From NCBI GenBank assembly GCA_005777315.1, contig SXMN01000071.1:1-50892 (forward strand): a stretch of DNA of 50,892 nucleotides, read 5' to 3'. The position numbers were made by a program, and so were the translations under genes. The stretch's first letter is position 1. Every line of letters begins with the position of its first letter. Of the stretch, positions 1 to 8,706 are shown one piece after another. The DNA is from Verrucomicrobiales bacterium. Lineage in GTDB: Bacteria; Verrucomicrobiota; Verrucomicrobiia; Limisphaerales; F1-12-MAGs170. The notes under the pieces are model-generated. The model ran no database searches and had not been told where the DNA came from. It saw nothing but the letters and a program-made list of their open reading frames with translations.

Positions 1-34
1 AGTCAGATGCTCTATCCAATTGAGCTACGGATGC
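1..34 (-). tRNA. tRNA-Arg, 5' part only (cut by window edge)
   Basis: The reverse strand reads as the 5' half of a tRNA: a 7-base acceptor strand starting GCATCCG, the TA linker, a GCTC D-stem with GGAT loop and AGAGC, then an anticodon stem TCTGA and the first two loop bases CT. The anticodon is the next base outside the window. The acceptor and D-arm match bacterial tRNA-Arg, and the anticodon stem TCTGA is typical of tRNA-Arg(UCU). The isoacceptor is therefore an inference. Confidence 0.8.
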
Positions 35-133
35 GACCGAGGGTGGGAATCTACAAGGGGACCCCTTTCCGTCAAGCGCGATTGCCGGACAATCGAGGAT
101 TGATGTTCTCCCTGCTGCGAGAGCTCATTCAGG

Positions 134-1342
134 CTACCTGAGGTCTCGGATGTCTGTCACCGTCTTGTCTCCAACCGTGGTCTCGCCTGCTCGTGCTTTG
201 CTTCCAGTTCTGGCTTGGCGGAAGACGAAGCGGAAATCTCCGATCTGAATCTCGTCTCCATGCCGGAGCAATACCGCCTGGGTCACACGACGACCGTTCA
301 AGAATGTACCGTTGGCGCTGCCCAGGTCAGCCAGGAGAAACTCATTATTATCCTGGGCGTGAATCGTAGCGTGGCGACGTGACACCTTTGCATCAGGAAG
401 GGCGATCTCATTGGTCGATGCTCTCCCAAATGAAAGAATCCCGCGGATGCGCACACGATCACCGTCCTGTTTCTCCAGCTCAGCATCGGGGCAGTTCGCG
501 GCAACCCATCCCAGGTCGAAAACCTGTTGATAGACCCGGTTGCGAACTTTGAGCACACCGTCCACCACGCGGGTTATCCCCGCGAGTCGAAGGGAATCTA
601 TCAGCGGGTGGCCATCCACATCTCGGACTTCCTGGCCGTTAAGAATCTGCTCGTAAAGGCTCAACAGGCTCGCCAGATCAGCCTCGCTTCTGAGAATTCG
701 CTCGCGAACGAACAGCAGGTTGTCGTTGGTCTCACGCGCTCGCGGTGAGAGAAAGAGTTCGGTGCAAAGCTGGTCCACTGTCGTGGCTCCTCCAGCGGGT
801 GAAATCAGCGCAGTCGTGTCCGTCACCCTCGCGGTGGAGCGCCGGGACTCCACGAGCGCACGGCAAAGACCCTGGGTCAGGTTCGGATGGCCTCCGGTCC
901 AGAAGAGGATCCGCTCCAGCAGGCGCGTCACGATCTCATCGGGTTTGCCTTCGAGCCCGAGACTCGATCTCAAACCGGTCGCCAGGACTGAGGCTTCTTC
1001 GGCGGTGAAATCCGTCAACTCAATGCGATGCCCGATGTTGAATGGTGTGCTGCGCGCATCCCTGATCAGATCGGCGGGAGTCGCCACTCCCAGAAGACAG
1101 AAGGAAAGCCGGTTGAACTCCGGATCCTCCACCCGTCGATTGTAACTCTCACGGATCGCCGAGAAGAAATCATCCGTGGAAAACGGGAGGCTTCTCACGA
1201 CATCAATCTCATCGATAAACACCACGATTGGTTCGCGGCGGGCCACGAGGACGACTTCACGCAGGGCGGAGAAGAACCGCTGCACAGGATTCAACCGCTG
1301 TTGAGCCTTCCAATACTCTTCCACCTCATCTTCCAGCTTCAA
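134..1342 (-). CDS. AAA-like ATPase C-terminal part with FHA domain (3' half of a split gene)
   Basis: This is the distal part of an AAA-like (AAA_35-type) ATPase. A Walker B-like stretch IVVFIDEID lies near residues 38-46 and a winged-helix-like middle follows. A canonical FHA domain lies near residues 300-385 (FGR at the start, [14 protein letters not shown]), which would bind phosphothreonine partners. There is no Walker A here, because it lies in the upstream frame at 1339-1647. The frame opens with TTG, overlapping the upstream stop as TTGA, so translational restart is possible. Deleting one copy of the 20-bp duplication at 1328-1367 restores a single 497-codon frame, so I read this as half of one gene. 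Whether this half is made as a protein is unknown. Confidence 0.75.
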   Translation of the reverse strand: MKLEDEVEEYWKAQQRLNPVQRFFSALREVVLVARREPIVVFIDEIDVVRSLPFSTDDFFSAIRESYNRRVEDPEFNRLSFCLLGVATPADLIRDARSTPFNIGHRIELTDFTAEEASVLATGLRSSLGLEGKPDEIVTRLLERILFWTGGHPNLTQGLCRALVESRRSTARVTDTTALISPAGGATTVDQLCTELFLSPRARETNDNLLFVRERILRSEADLASLLSLYEQILNGQEVRDVDGHPLIDSLRLAGITRVVDGVLKVRNRVYQQVFDLGWVAANCPDAELEKQDGDRVRIRGILSFGRASTNEIALPDAKVSRRHATIHAQDNNEFLLADLGSANGTFLNGRRVTQAVLLRHGDEIQIGDFRFVFRQARTGSKARAGETTVGDKTVTDIRDLR

Positions 1343-1367
1343 CTTCTATCTTCCAGCTTCAACTTCT
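1328..1367. repeat. Perfect 20-bp tandem duplication inside the FHA-ATPase gene
   Basis: Positions 1328-1347 and 1348-1367 are identical. The period of 20 is not a multiple of 3, so the second copy shifts the frame and produces TGA at 1341-1339. Removing one copy gives an uninterrupted 1494-bp frame from 1647 to 134. Such a repeat can expand or contract by replication slippage. Confidence 0.95.
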
Positions 1368-1647
1368 GCCCGACCATCATCGCCAGTCCGTCGTACCATT
1401 GGTCAGGCGTCAGATTCTGTCCGATCGCCGCCAGATCCAGCACGGCCACGTGACGGCCCTCGGCGCGCAGGCGCAATGCGGCCCGCACCATCAGGGACGA
1501 TTTGCCCATTTGCCGTGACGTGAGCACATAGCAGAACTGCCGGTTTGCCAGGCCCGAATAGATCTCCCGGTCGGCGCTACGCTCGACGTAGGAAGGCGCG
1601 TCGTAGCCCAGCGTGCCGCCAGTCACGAAAAATCCTGTTGCAGACAT
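1339..1647 (-). CDS. AAA-like ATPase N-terminal part (5' half of a split gene)
   Basis: This 102-residue product begins [20 protein letters not shown] and contains a P-loop near residues 43-52 ([10 protein letters not shown]), the usual form in AAA_35 proteins. It runs to [11 protein letters not shown] and then hits a stop created by a tandem 20-bp duplication. Family members normally continue into Walker B, and here that sequence resumes in another frame at 1342. The ATG start fits family N-termini that begin with a short FY/FF-GG stretch followed by DAPSYV. Alone it has Walker A but no Walker B, so it is probably not an active ATPase unless the frame is restored by slippage or by recombination between the repeats. 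Confidence 0.75.
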   Translation of the reverse strand: MSATGFFVTGGTLGYDAPSYVERSADREIYSGLANRQFCYVLTSRQMGKSSLMVRAALRLRAEGRHVAVLDLAAIGQNLTPDQWYDGLAMMVGQKLKLEDRS

Positions 1648-1891
1648 AATCTTGAATGAAAGTTGTGATGCACACTCTATCGTGAATGCGAACCGCCGTT
1701 AGGGAAAATGCTCAATGTGTCCGTGAAATCGCGAACCGCAAAATGGTAAATCCTTCGAGGATTGTGACATCCAATGCTTCTTCAACTCCGACCGTAGAGG
1801 GCGAAGTATAAAGAACATTCAGGATTTTCGCCTTTGACGCGGGCTGTGATTGCTCGTAGAAACACTCACAACTCTCAACAGTTATTTGCTT

Positions 1892-2740
1892 ATGAACAAG
1901 TCTCACAGGACCACTGTGCCGGGCTGCGTTTCCCGATTCGCACCATCCGGCTTCACTCTCATTGAGCTTCTCGTCGTCATCGCCATCATTGCGATCCTTG
2001 CGGGCATGTTGCTGCCGGCGCTGTCGAAATCGAAGACCAAGGCCCAGGGGATCTTCTGCATGAACAATCTCCGCCAGATGATGCTGGGATGGCGGCTTTA
2101 CGCTGATGATCAGAACGATCTTCTCCTCGCTGGTCGTGATTGGGGCGGGATTGCGGCTCAAAAGAGGACCGTATGGGTGACCGGAGGTGTGAATTTCGAT
2201 GGCGGAAACCGAAGCAATTATGATCCGCTCCTGGATGTCGCCAAGAGTCCTTTGGGGCCCTACCTCGGCCAGAATAATTTCTCCATTTGGAAGTGCCCTT
2301 CCGACCGGGCGACTGTGACCGTCAAGGGGCAAAAGCTACCGAGGGTTCGAAGCAATTCCATGAGCCAGACGTTCGATGAAGGTTTCTGGCTCCCGGCAGC
2401 CAAGTGGAGGACATACGCCAAGGGCAGCGACATCGTGATTCCCACCAAGACATGGGTTCTGGTGGATGAACATCCGGACAGCCTCAACGATGCCGCCTGT
2501 GCTGTTCAGATGCCAGTCCCGGGAGCGAAGACAGCGCAGATCATTGATTTCCCGGCCAGCTATCACAACGGGGCGTGCGGCTTTGCCTTCGCGGATGGCC
2601 ATTCTGAGATCCATAAATGGAAAGGCTCCAAAATTCAGGCTCCCGCGAAGTATAACGGCACGCTGTCCTTGAATGTGCCGGCGGGAGATTCCGTTAACGA
2701 CATCATCTGGTGGGCTGACAACTCCACGGTGGCAAAATGA
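1892..2740 (+). CDS. H-X9-DG pseudopilin (prepilin-type N-terminal methylation domain)
   Basis: This is a type IV pilin-like/type II secretion-like major pseudopilin. The leader [20 protein letters not shown] ends at the prepilin peptidase site G^FTLIELL and is followed by a hydrophobic helix ([17 protein letters not shown]). The C-terminal part has the H-X9-DG motif (H, nine residues, DG, then HSEIHKW) typical of the large PVC pseudopilin family. I chose the ATG at 1892 because it gives a 20-residue leader like the paralogues; an upstream TTG at 1850 would lengthen it. The gene overlaps or abuts the next paralogue (ATGA at 2737), so the two are probably co-transcribed. It is a close relative of the genes at 2779, 4297 and 5347. 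The substrate or filament role is unknown. Confidence 0.92.
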   Translation: MNKSHRTTVPGCVSRFAPSGFTLIELLVVIAIIAILAGMLLPALSKSKTKAQGIFCMNNLRQMMLGWRLYADDQNDLLLAGRDWGGIAAQKRTVWVTGGVNFDGGNRSNYDPLLDVAKSPLGPYLGQNNFSIWKCPSDRATVTVKGQKLPRVRSNSMSQTFDEGFWLPAAKWRTYAKGSDIVIPTKTWVLVDEHPDSLNDAACAVQMPVPGAKTAQIIDFPASYHNGACGFAFADGHSEIHKWKGSKIQAPAKYNGTLSLNVPAGDSVNDIIWWADNSTVAK

Positions 2741-2778
2741 CACGGCTTCCTTTCCTCGATAGAATATCGACACAAAAT

Positions 2779-3636
2779 ATGAAATCCCATCGCTTGTATC
2801 ATCCTGCTTCCCGCCCTCAGAGAGGCTTCACTCTCATCGAACTTCTCGTCGTCATCGCGATCATCGCGATCCTTGCGGCGATGTTGCTTCCGGCATTGTC
2901 GAAATCAAAAGAACAAGCCACCGGTGCGCGGTGCCAGAGCAACCAGAAACAGCTTGGGCTGGCCTTCCTCCTTTACGCCGATGACAACGAGGACAAAATC
3001 GTTGGCATGAGCACGTATCGCCAGGGACGGGACTTCTGGACTGGCCCCAAGCCCGTGAAGAACTTCACCGGATCGCCTCAATCCCGCGCTTTGGAAGAAG
3101 CGAAGGAAGGGTTGAGGCAAGGAAAGCTTTTCCCTTACGCGAGCTCGGTGGATGTATGGCACTGCCCTGGCGACCGGCGGATGCGATTGAAAGCCGGCCG
3201 GGGCTTTGCGTTCGACAGTTACGGCGCGGCAGGCGGTCTCGATGGGGAGGACGAATCCAACTCGATCTACAAATACTCACAGATTCTCTATCCGACACGG
3301 AACTACGTCTTCGTCGAGGAGGCTGATGATCGCGGGTGGAACCTCGGCTCCTGGCTGATCGATCCGACGCCTTCGGCCTTTACATGGGTGGATGCAGTCG
3401 CCATCTGGCACATCAACAAGAGCACCCTGAGTTTTGCCGATGGCCACGCGGTGACGCACAAATGGCTCGGTGATAACATGCTCAAAGCTTCGGATATTAA
3501 ATTCGCCTCGAAGTTCGGCACCGTGGCCAAGACGCCTCAAGACAAGAAGGACATCCTGTATATGAAATACGGATATACGCACAAAAAACAGGCGGACTTC
3601 GAAAAGCTTTGGGCCACTGTTCCATTCAGTCCGTGA
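2779..3636 (+). CDS. H-X9-DG pseudopilin, divergent paralogue
   Basis: The leader [16 protein letters not shown] precedes FTLIELLVV and a hydrophobic helix, with AAMLLPAL in place of the AGMLLPAL of its neighbours. The H-X9-DG motif is present ([13 protein letters not shown]). The body differs most from the other three copies: it lacks the SKTKAQGI stretch after the helix, replacing it with [10 protein letters not shown]. An in-frame ATG at 2737 overlaps the upstream stop (ATGA) and would add 14 residues. I prefer 2779 because it gives a leader of normal length, but translational coupling through 2737 is possible. It is expected at the inner membrane, processed by a prepilin peptidase not present in this window. 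Confidence 0.9.
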   Translation: MKSHRLYHPASRPQRGFTLIELLVVIAIIAILAAMLLPALSKSKEQATGARCQSNQKQLGLAFLLYADDNEDKIVGMSTYRQGRDFWTGPKPVKNFTGSPQSRALEEAKEGLRQGKLFPYASSVDVWHCPGDRRMRLKAGRGFAFDSYGAAGGLDGEDESNSIYKYSQILYPTRNYVFVEEADDRGWNLGSWLIDPTPSAFTWVDAVAIWHINKSTLSFADGHAVTHKWLGDNMLKASDIKFASKFGTVAKTPQDKKDILYMKYGYTHKKQADFEKLWATVPFSP

Positions 3637-4296
3637 AATTCAAAGCACCTGCCCTGCTGGAAGTAGAGTTGGTCTTGGGGTTGGAACGTGCCTGCTCTCC
3701 GGACACAGGTCATCGTGAACTCCTTCGCACAGTCATTCCCGTAGGGCGTTGGTAGCATTGTCTAGTTTTAAGACGCTCGGTGATCCACAACAGACACTGT
3801 TGAATCAGTGTGTCACTTTTCACCCAAACCGATTCCATAAATCCCGCATCTTACACACAGGTAACGCACGCCTGCCCCGGAAGATTGGGATTCACAACTC
3901 TTATCTCACGGCCTGCCTCCAGAGGACTGGGGGAGCACAGCTTTCGTCACGCGGCGTCCACCTAGCTCGCTGGGGACACATATTTTGTCGCGCGGCGTCC
4001 ACCTAGCTCGCTGGGAGCACATATTTTGTCGCGCGGTGTCCACTTAGCACGCTGGGGACACAACTTTCATAGCGCGTAGTGTCCATCTGCAGACTCGGTA
4101 GCACAATTCACAGCGACGGAACCGTCCATGGGAGGGGAGCCGGTTCTGTCATTCACGTGGCTGCCAAACGTGCGGCGGCTGCTCCCGTCTGTGCTTGCAG
4201 ACGCACAGTTGTTTGGTGTGAATGGAAGAACTTAGTCTTTGACACGAATTTAATGAATCTCCTACAACCAGCGCAATTTAACTCAACTGAAAAGCT
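3637..4296. other. 660-bp gap between pseudopilin genes, repeat-bearing
   Basis: I see no credible coding frame. The middle (3910-4114) is occupied by a 41-bp degenerate tandem repeat. The last ~90 bases run up to the ATG at 4297 and probably hold its promoter, but no convincing -35/-10 pair can be fixed by eye. Confidence 0.6.
3910..4114. repeat. 41-bp degenerate tandem repeat, about five units
   Basis: Units start near 3910, 3951, 3992, 4033 and 4074, each 41 bp long. The two central units (3951-3991, 3992-4032) are nearly identical, sharing GCGGCGTCCACCTAGCTCGC and then a TTTTGTCGC tail. The outer ones are progressively diverged. There are no unique spacers, so this is not a CRISPR array. 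Unit ends carry the word TTGTCGCGCGG, which also occurs once at 26261-26271. Confidence 0.85.
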
Positions 4297-5220
4297 ATGA
4301 AAATAAATAGTTCTACCTCACGTCCCTTCCGGCAGATGCGTTCCGGTCACGCTTCTGGTTTCACCCTTATCGAGCTGCTGGTGGTGATTGCCATCATCGC
4401 GATCCTTGCCGGCATGTTGTTGCCCGCCTTGTCCAAGTCAAAGACGAAAGCTCAAGGCATCTTCTGCATGAGCAACGGCAAGCAGATGATGCTGGCCATG
4501 CATTTATATGCGACCGACAATCAGGAGTACAATCCCCCAAATCCGGATGATGGTAATATCACTCCAGGCTGGAATTGGTTGGGTGGTCAGGCTGGTCGCG
4601 GTGGTGGGCAGGAGTTCAATCCAGATGTGCTGAACGATCCAGCGACCTCGCTACTTCAGCCTTACGGTGCGAGCGATAAGATGTACAAGTGTCCGGCAGA
4701 TCGTCGTATTGGTAATTACCAGGGCAAAGACCCAGCCAGGAAGGGAACCAAGATCCCAGCAGCCCGTACCTACGCCATGAGTCAGGCTGTTGGGACCGAT
4801 CCCCGTGTAGCAGGAAGCAAAGTGGCCATTGATGGTCCTTGGCTCGATAATGCCCATGGCCACAATCGAAATGGCATCTACCAAACTTATGGAAAGTCCA
4901 GTGACTACAATAATCCCGGTGCCTCTCAAGTCTGGGTATTGCTCGATGAGGATGACCGCAGTTTGAACGATGCTGGCTTTGCCGTCGGGATGAACACCGC
5001 AGAGTGGATCGACTGGCCTGGCACTTACCACAATGGAGCTGCAGGATTTTCATTCGCCGACGGCCACTCAGAAATTCGCAAATGGAAAGATTCGCGCACC
5101 ATCATTCCCAAAGGAGGATCGGTCTCGCGCAAAGCCGTCAAGGGCAGCGTTGATTACAATTGGATTCGCGAACGCACGACGGCTTTGAAGAGTGGACTTC
5201 CACTTCCTCCAGCCAAGTAA
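4297..5220 (+). CDS. H-X9-DG pseudopilin
   Basis: The leader [21 protein letters not shown] is cut before [20 protein letters not shown]. The [10 protein letters not shown] stretch is shared with the 1892 gene, and the H-X9-DG motif reads [20 protein letters not shown] near residues 248-267. The 307 residues are slightly longer than the paralogues because of extra loops in the middle. It stands as its own transcription unit: a 660-bp repeat-bearing gap lies before it and a strong intrinsic terminator follows 21 bases after the stop. As with its relatives, it should be an inner-membrane-anchored pseudopilin with a periplasmic globular head of unknown ligand. Confidence 0.92.
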   Translation: MKINSSTSRPFRQMRSGHASGFTLIELLVVIAIIAILAGMLLPALSKSKTKAQGIFCMSNGKQMMLAMHLYATDNQEYNPPNPDDGNITPGWNWLGGQAGRGGGQEFNPDVLNDPATSLLQPYGASDKMYKCPADRRIGNYQGKDPARKGTKIPAARTYAMSQAVGTDPRVAGSKVAIDGPWLDNAHGHNRNGIYQTYGKSSDYNNPGASQVWVLLDEDDRSLNDAGFAVGMNTAEWIDWPGTYHNGAAGFSFADGHSEIRKWKDSRTIIPKGGSVSRKAVKGSVDYNWIRERTTALKSGLPLPPAK

Positions 5221-5241
5221 TCGCAGTCCATAGAATCTGCA

Positions 5242-5282
5242 ACGCCGTGCCTCGATCCATTCGGGGCACGGCGTCTTTTTTT
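5242..5282 (+). terminator. Intrinsic terminator after the 4297 pseudopilin gene
   Basis: A perfect 10-bp stem (ACGCCGTGCC at 5242-5251 with GGCACGGCGT at 5265-5274) and a 13-nt loop are followed by C and seven T residues. Confidence 0.93.
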
Positions 5283-5346
5283 GGCTGAAATGCCCTTTGA
5301 CACGATCTACGTGCATCTTCTACAAGTATCTCAACCAGCCAATCCC

Positions 5347-6174
5347 ATGAAAAAAACACAGCCATCGTCTCCCTCAAATCGCCGGGCGCATTTTGCACCG
5401 GCTTCAGGATTCACCCTGATCGAATTGCTCGTGGTCATCGCCATCATCGCGATCCTTGCCGGCATGCTTTTGCCCGCTCTGTCCAAATCCAAGACCAAGG
5501 CGCAAGGCATCAAATGCATGAACAACGGCAAACAAATGATGCTGGCCTGGAGGCTTTACGCCGATGATTACGAGGGCCTGCTTGTCGAATCGCTGGAAGG
5601 CGGACCGGAGACGAGCAAACGTGCACTTCTGGTTGCCGGCAACGCAAGCGACAATCCGACGAACACCGTGGACAAAAGCCCACTGATGAAATACATGGGC
5701 AACAGTCGCGAGGTGTGGAAATGCCCTTCAGATCGTACCACCAGGTTGGAGGCTGGCAAAAGAGTTCCCACTGTTCGCAGTCAGTCGATGAGCCAGGCAT
5801 TTGATTTCGGCGGCTGGCTCCCCGCGCCGCCTTACAAGACCTACGGGCGCCTGGACCATATCGTGATCCCGACACAGACATGGGTGATGGTCGATGAGCA
5901 CCCCCTCAGCATCAATGACGCTGCTTGTGCCGTCCAGATCGTGCTGCCGGATGCCAAGTCCGGAAATATAATCGACTTCCCGGCGTCGTATCATAATGGA
6001 GCCGCGGGTTTTTCCTTCGCGGACGGCCATTCCGAGATTCATCAATGGAAAGGAAGCAAGATCAAGACGTTCGGCAAAGGCAGCAATACCGGACTCAACG
6101 TCGCGGCGGGTGATTCTTTGATTGATGCCAAATGGTGGTCTCGGAACACGACCGTGGGTCCGAACTTTCCATGA
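5347..6174 (+). CDS. H-X9-DG pseudopilin
   Basis: The leader [21 protein letters not shown] is followed by FTLIELLVV and the same hydrophobic helix as its neighbours. The [10 protein letters not shown] stretch and the late motif [20 protein letters not shown] are present. Across the whole head it is most similar to the 1892 gene: both share the CPSDR, SMSQ, WLPA, WVxVDEHP and NDAACAVQ segments, which suggests a recent duplication. I chose the ATG at 5347 over an upstream TTG because it gives a 21-residue leader matching the other copies. The upstream terminator and the hairpin at 6334 make it a single-gene unit. Confidence 0.92.
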   Translation: MKKTQPSSPSNRRAHFAPASGFTLIELLVVIAIIAILAGMLLPALSKSKTKAQGIKCMNNGKQMMLAWRLYADDYEGLLVESLEGGPETSKRALLVAGNASDNPTNTVDKSPLMKYMGNSREVWKCPSDRTTRLEAGKRVPTVRSQSMSQAFDFGGWLPAPPYKTYGRLDHIVIPTQTWVMVDEHPLSINDAACAVQIVLPDAKSGNIIDFPASYHNGAAGFSFADGHSEIHQWKGSKIKTFGKGSNTGLNVAAGDSLIDAKWWSRNTTVGPNFP

Positions 6175-6500
6175 TTTGAGCCTGGGCGGCCCATTGGTCT
6201 GTATGCAGGAGCCATGACTGAGATTGCAGAAGTGCCGGGCTGCTGATACCTGGCGGTCGAACAAGAGGTCGCAGTGGGTTCTATGGATGGCGGATTAATA
6301 GCCCGTTGATGTCAGGGCTGGTTTGAGTTCTTGCTCCCGTGCTGTTCCATCAGCACGGGAGATTTTCGTTTTTCAGTGCGACTCCAGCCATTCGAGATCG
6401 GCAAAGATCGATGAACAAAATTGGCAGCGACATGCCTGTGAGCGCGGCAGAAATTGGCTTGCGCCTCTCACGCTTTCGCGGTTCATTGTCGTCCTTCGGT
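6175..6500. other. Gap between pseudopilin gene and tRNA-Ser
   Basis: It contains the terminator at 6334-6371. Otherwise I see no gene or repeat. The last ~100 bases must hold the tRNA-Ser promoter, but no clear boxes stand out. Confidence 0.6.
6334..6371 (+). terminator. Intrinsic terminator downstream of the 5347 gene
   Basis: A perfect 11-bp stem (CTCCCGTGCTG at 6334-6344, CAGCACGGGAG at 6351-6361) has a 6-nt loop and is followed by ATTTTCGTTTTT. Confidence 0.9.
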
Positions 6501-6593
<93 letters not shown>

Positions 6594-6712
6594 TTTCCAC
6601 ATCAATCCATTCTGCTATTTCGCTCCCATCTCCATACCAATCCGTCTTCCGGATCGATGACATCTCCGACTGGTAAGCGTCGTGGCGGTTGCTTGCTTAC
6701 GAGAAGAGCCTA

Positions 6713-8641
6713 TTAACCTTCTTCAATCAGTGTGGTTGCTCCGAGTTTGATTCTTTCGGGCGGCACCGTTTGTGTTGCGCCGCGGGGCCAGGTAATGGTG
6801 ACGGAATCAATCTTGTCCGATTTCCGGAACCCGAAGGTGACCGGAAGTTCGGACTGGGACATGTAACTGTGTGTCGGCATGACCTGCCGCGAAAGGTTGA
6901 GCCCTCCGGCTGTCACGTTGATCCACGCTCCGATGGCGTCCCGGTTGTGTTTCTTGCCGGCAAGTTTGATTCGCACCCAGTTATGCCCGAGCGCCTGATC
7001 ATTGCGAAGGAGCAGGGGAGCTCCGCCGACTTGCGTCAACACTACGTCCAGATCTCCATCTCCATCAATGTCCGCGTATGCCGAACCGCGGCCGACAATC
7101 GGGCGGAACAGATCGCCACCTGCCTTCTCCGTGCCAACGGAAACAAAGGTGCTCGTGTCATTTGATCCCGTATTCCAAAAGAGCTGGGCCGATTGTTTGT
7201 AGTGCTGGCTTTGCTGGACTTTGTTGATCTCGTCTTCGAGATGACCGTTGGAGGTCAGTACGTCGAGCCGGCCATCGAGGTCGTAATCAAAGAAGAATAT
7301 GCCGAACTTCAACGGGATCCGACTGGCGGGGCCAATGCCCTCGGCGATGGCTTCGTCCGTGAACAACGGCAGCGCACCCGGCCTCGACTGGCCCTGGGAA
7401 ACATAGAGCGCGGTCATTTCGTTGGCGAAATTGCCAATCACGACGCCGAGACTTCCGTCATTGCGAAAGCGTCCGGTGTCGATTCCCATTGCTCCTCGAG
7501 ATTGACCATTCGCGTCGAACGCGACACCAGAGAGGGCTCCAATCTCCTTGAAGGTTCCGTTCTTCTGATTGTGGAGAACGAAATTTTGCACGGTGTCATT
7601 GGCGATGATAAGATCGATCCAGCCGTCGTTATCGAGATCAACCGGCGCAACACCAAGTGATTTTCCCGCTGGAACACCGGTGGCCGGGTTCTTGATCTGG
7701 ATGCCTGCCGCAGTGGAAACGTCGCTGAAGCGCCCATTGCCCTCATTGTGATAAAGCGTTGAGAAGGATCCCTGGAAATTCATGGGTGGGCCATAAGCGC
7801 GCCCAAGTCCCACGAGTGTGTAGTTGACCTCGATGTCGATTTCACGAGACCATTTCACGTAGTTGCAGACAAAGAGGTCGAGGAGACCGTCATTGTCATA
7901 GTCGATCCACGATGCGCTGGTGCTCCAGTCGCCTGCCTGCCCGGCCACGCCTGCTTCGAGGGTGATCTCCTTGAATTTCCCGCTGCCGAGATTCTTGAAA
8001 AGATGGTTCCCTCCGACTCCAGTGAAAAAGATGTCCACCAGACCATCATTGTCGAAATCGCCACAGGCGGCACCCATCCCATAAAAGCTCACATCGAGGC
8101 CGGAGCCGGCTGTAACGTCCGTGAAAGCGCCTTTGCCGTTGTTCCGGTAGAGAGCCATCGTCGGGCGCGGAGAACCGGATGCCGCTGATTTCCACGGCCA
8201 TTGAGTTGAATTCACGAAGAGCAGATCCTGGGCGCCGTCGTTGTCGAAATCCAGGAAAGCCACTCCGCCGCCCATCGTCTCGGGCAGAAGCTTGTCACCG
8301 TAGGCACCGTTGTTGTGAATGAAACGAATGCCCGCGCCGACGGAAGCCTCGATGAAGTTCACGGTTGGAACTTCCACCGGGGCGGCTTGGCGGACGGTCG
8401 GAGCGGCTATCTGAGTAACCTTGGTTGGCGTTGGCGCTGGCTTGCGACGCGACAAATAGATGCCTCCGCCGATAAGACAGCCGATGAGCACCACCGCGAC
8501 TGCGGACCAGCGGAATACCCTGCGGATCGTGTTTTCGTCGTAGTGGGCGATTTCATCGGCCTCGGGGTCTTGATTGGAGTCACGATCCGGAACAACGCCT
8601 TTGACGGATGGAGTCTGCCGTTTCGGTTTGTCGTCTTTCAT
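6713..8641 (-). CDS. Membrane-anchored FG-GAP/ASPIC-UnbV repeat protein (CRTAC1-like)
   Basis: The 642-residue product has one transmembrane segment near residues 45-67 and then a seven-bladed propeller-like series of FG-GAP/calcium-binding loops (DFDNDGAQD, DFDNDGLVD, DYDNDGLLD, DLDNDGWID, DYDLDGRLD, DIDGDGDLD). It ends in an ASPIC/UnbV domain (HNWVRIKLAGKKHNRDAIGA ... ITWPRG). Such proteins are extracytoplasmic, probably Ca-binding adhesion or scaffold proteins. I chose the ATG at 8641; an upstream TTG at 8695 is also open. It lies 65 bp after the pentaheme cytochrome gene on the same strand and is probably co-transcribed with it. The function of the pair is not established. Confidence 0.88.
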   Translation of the reverse strand: MKDDKPKRQTPSVKGVVPDRDSNQDPEADEIAHYDENTIRRVFRWSAVAVVLIGCLIGGGIYLSRRKPAPTPTKVTQIAAPTVRQAAPVEVPTVNFIEASVGAGIRFIHNNGAYGDKLLPETMGGGVAFLDFDNDGAQDLLFVNSTQWPWKSAASGSPRPTMALYRNNGKGAFTDVTAGSGLDVSFYGMGAACGDFDNDGLVDIFFTGVGGNHLFKNLGSGKFKEITLEAGVAGQAGDWSTSASWIDYDNDGLLDLFVCNYVKWSREIDIEVNYTLVGLGRAYGPPMNFQGSFSTLYHNEGNGRFSDVSTAAGIQIKNPATGVPAGKSLGVAPVDLDNDGWIDLIIANDTVQNFVLHNQKNGTFKEIGALSGVAFDANGQSRGAMGIDTGRFRNDGSLGVVIGNFANEMTALYVSQGQSRPGALPLFTDEAIAEGIGPASRIPLKFGIFFFDYDLDGRLDVLTSNGHLEDEINKVQQSQHYKQSAQLFWNTGSNDTSTFVSVGTEKAGGDLFRPIVGRGSAYADIDGDGDLDVVLTQVGGAPLLLRNDQALGHNWVRIKLAGKKHNRDAIGAWINVTAGGLNLSRQVMPTHSYMSQSELPVTFGFRKSDKIDSVTITWPRGATQTVPPERIKLGATTLIEEG

Positions 8642-8706
8642 TTCGAGGATTTGAAGGATGGTGAAAGCAGTGATTGCCGTGAACCCTGTGCGCAAGTGTT
8701 CAATGG

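Noticed and set aside
3910..4114. CRISPR-like array
   Set aside because: The 41-bp units abut without unique spacers and are degenerate, with no cas genes in the window.
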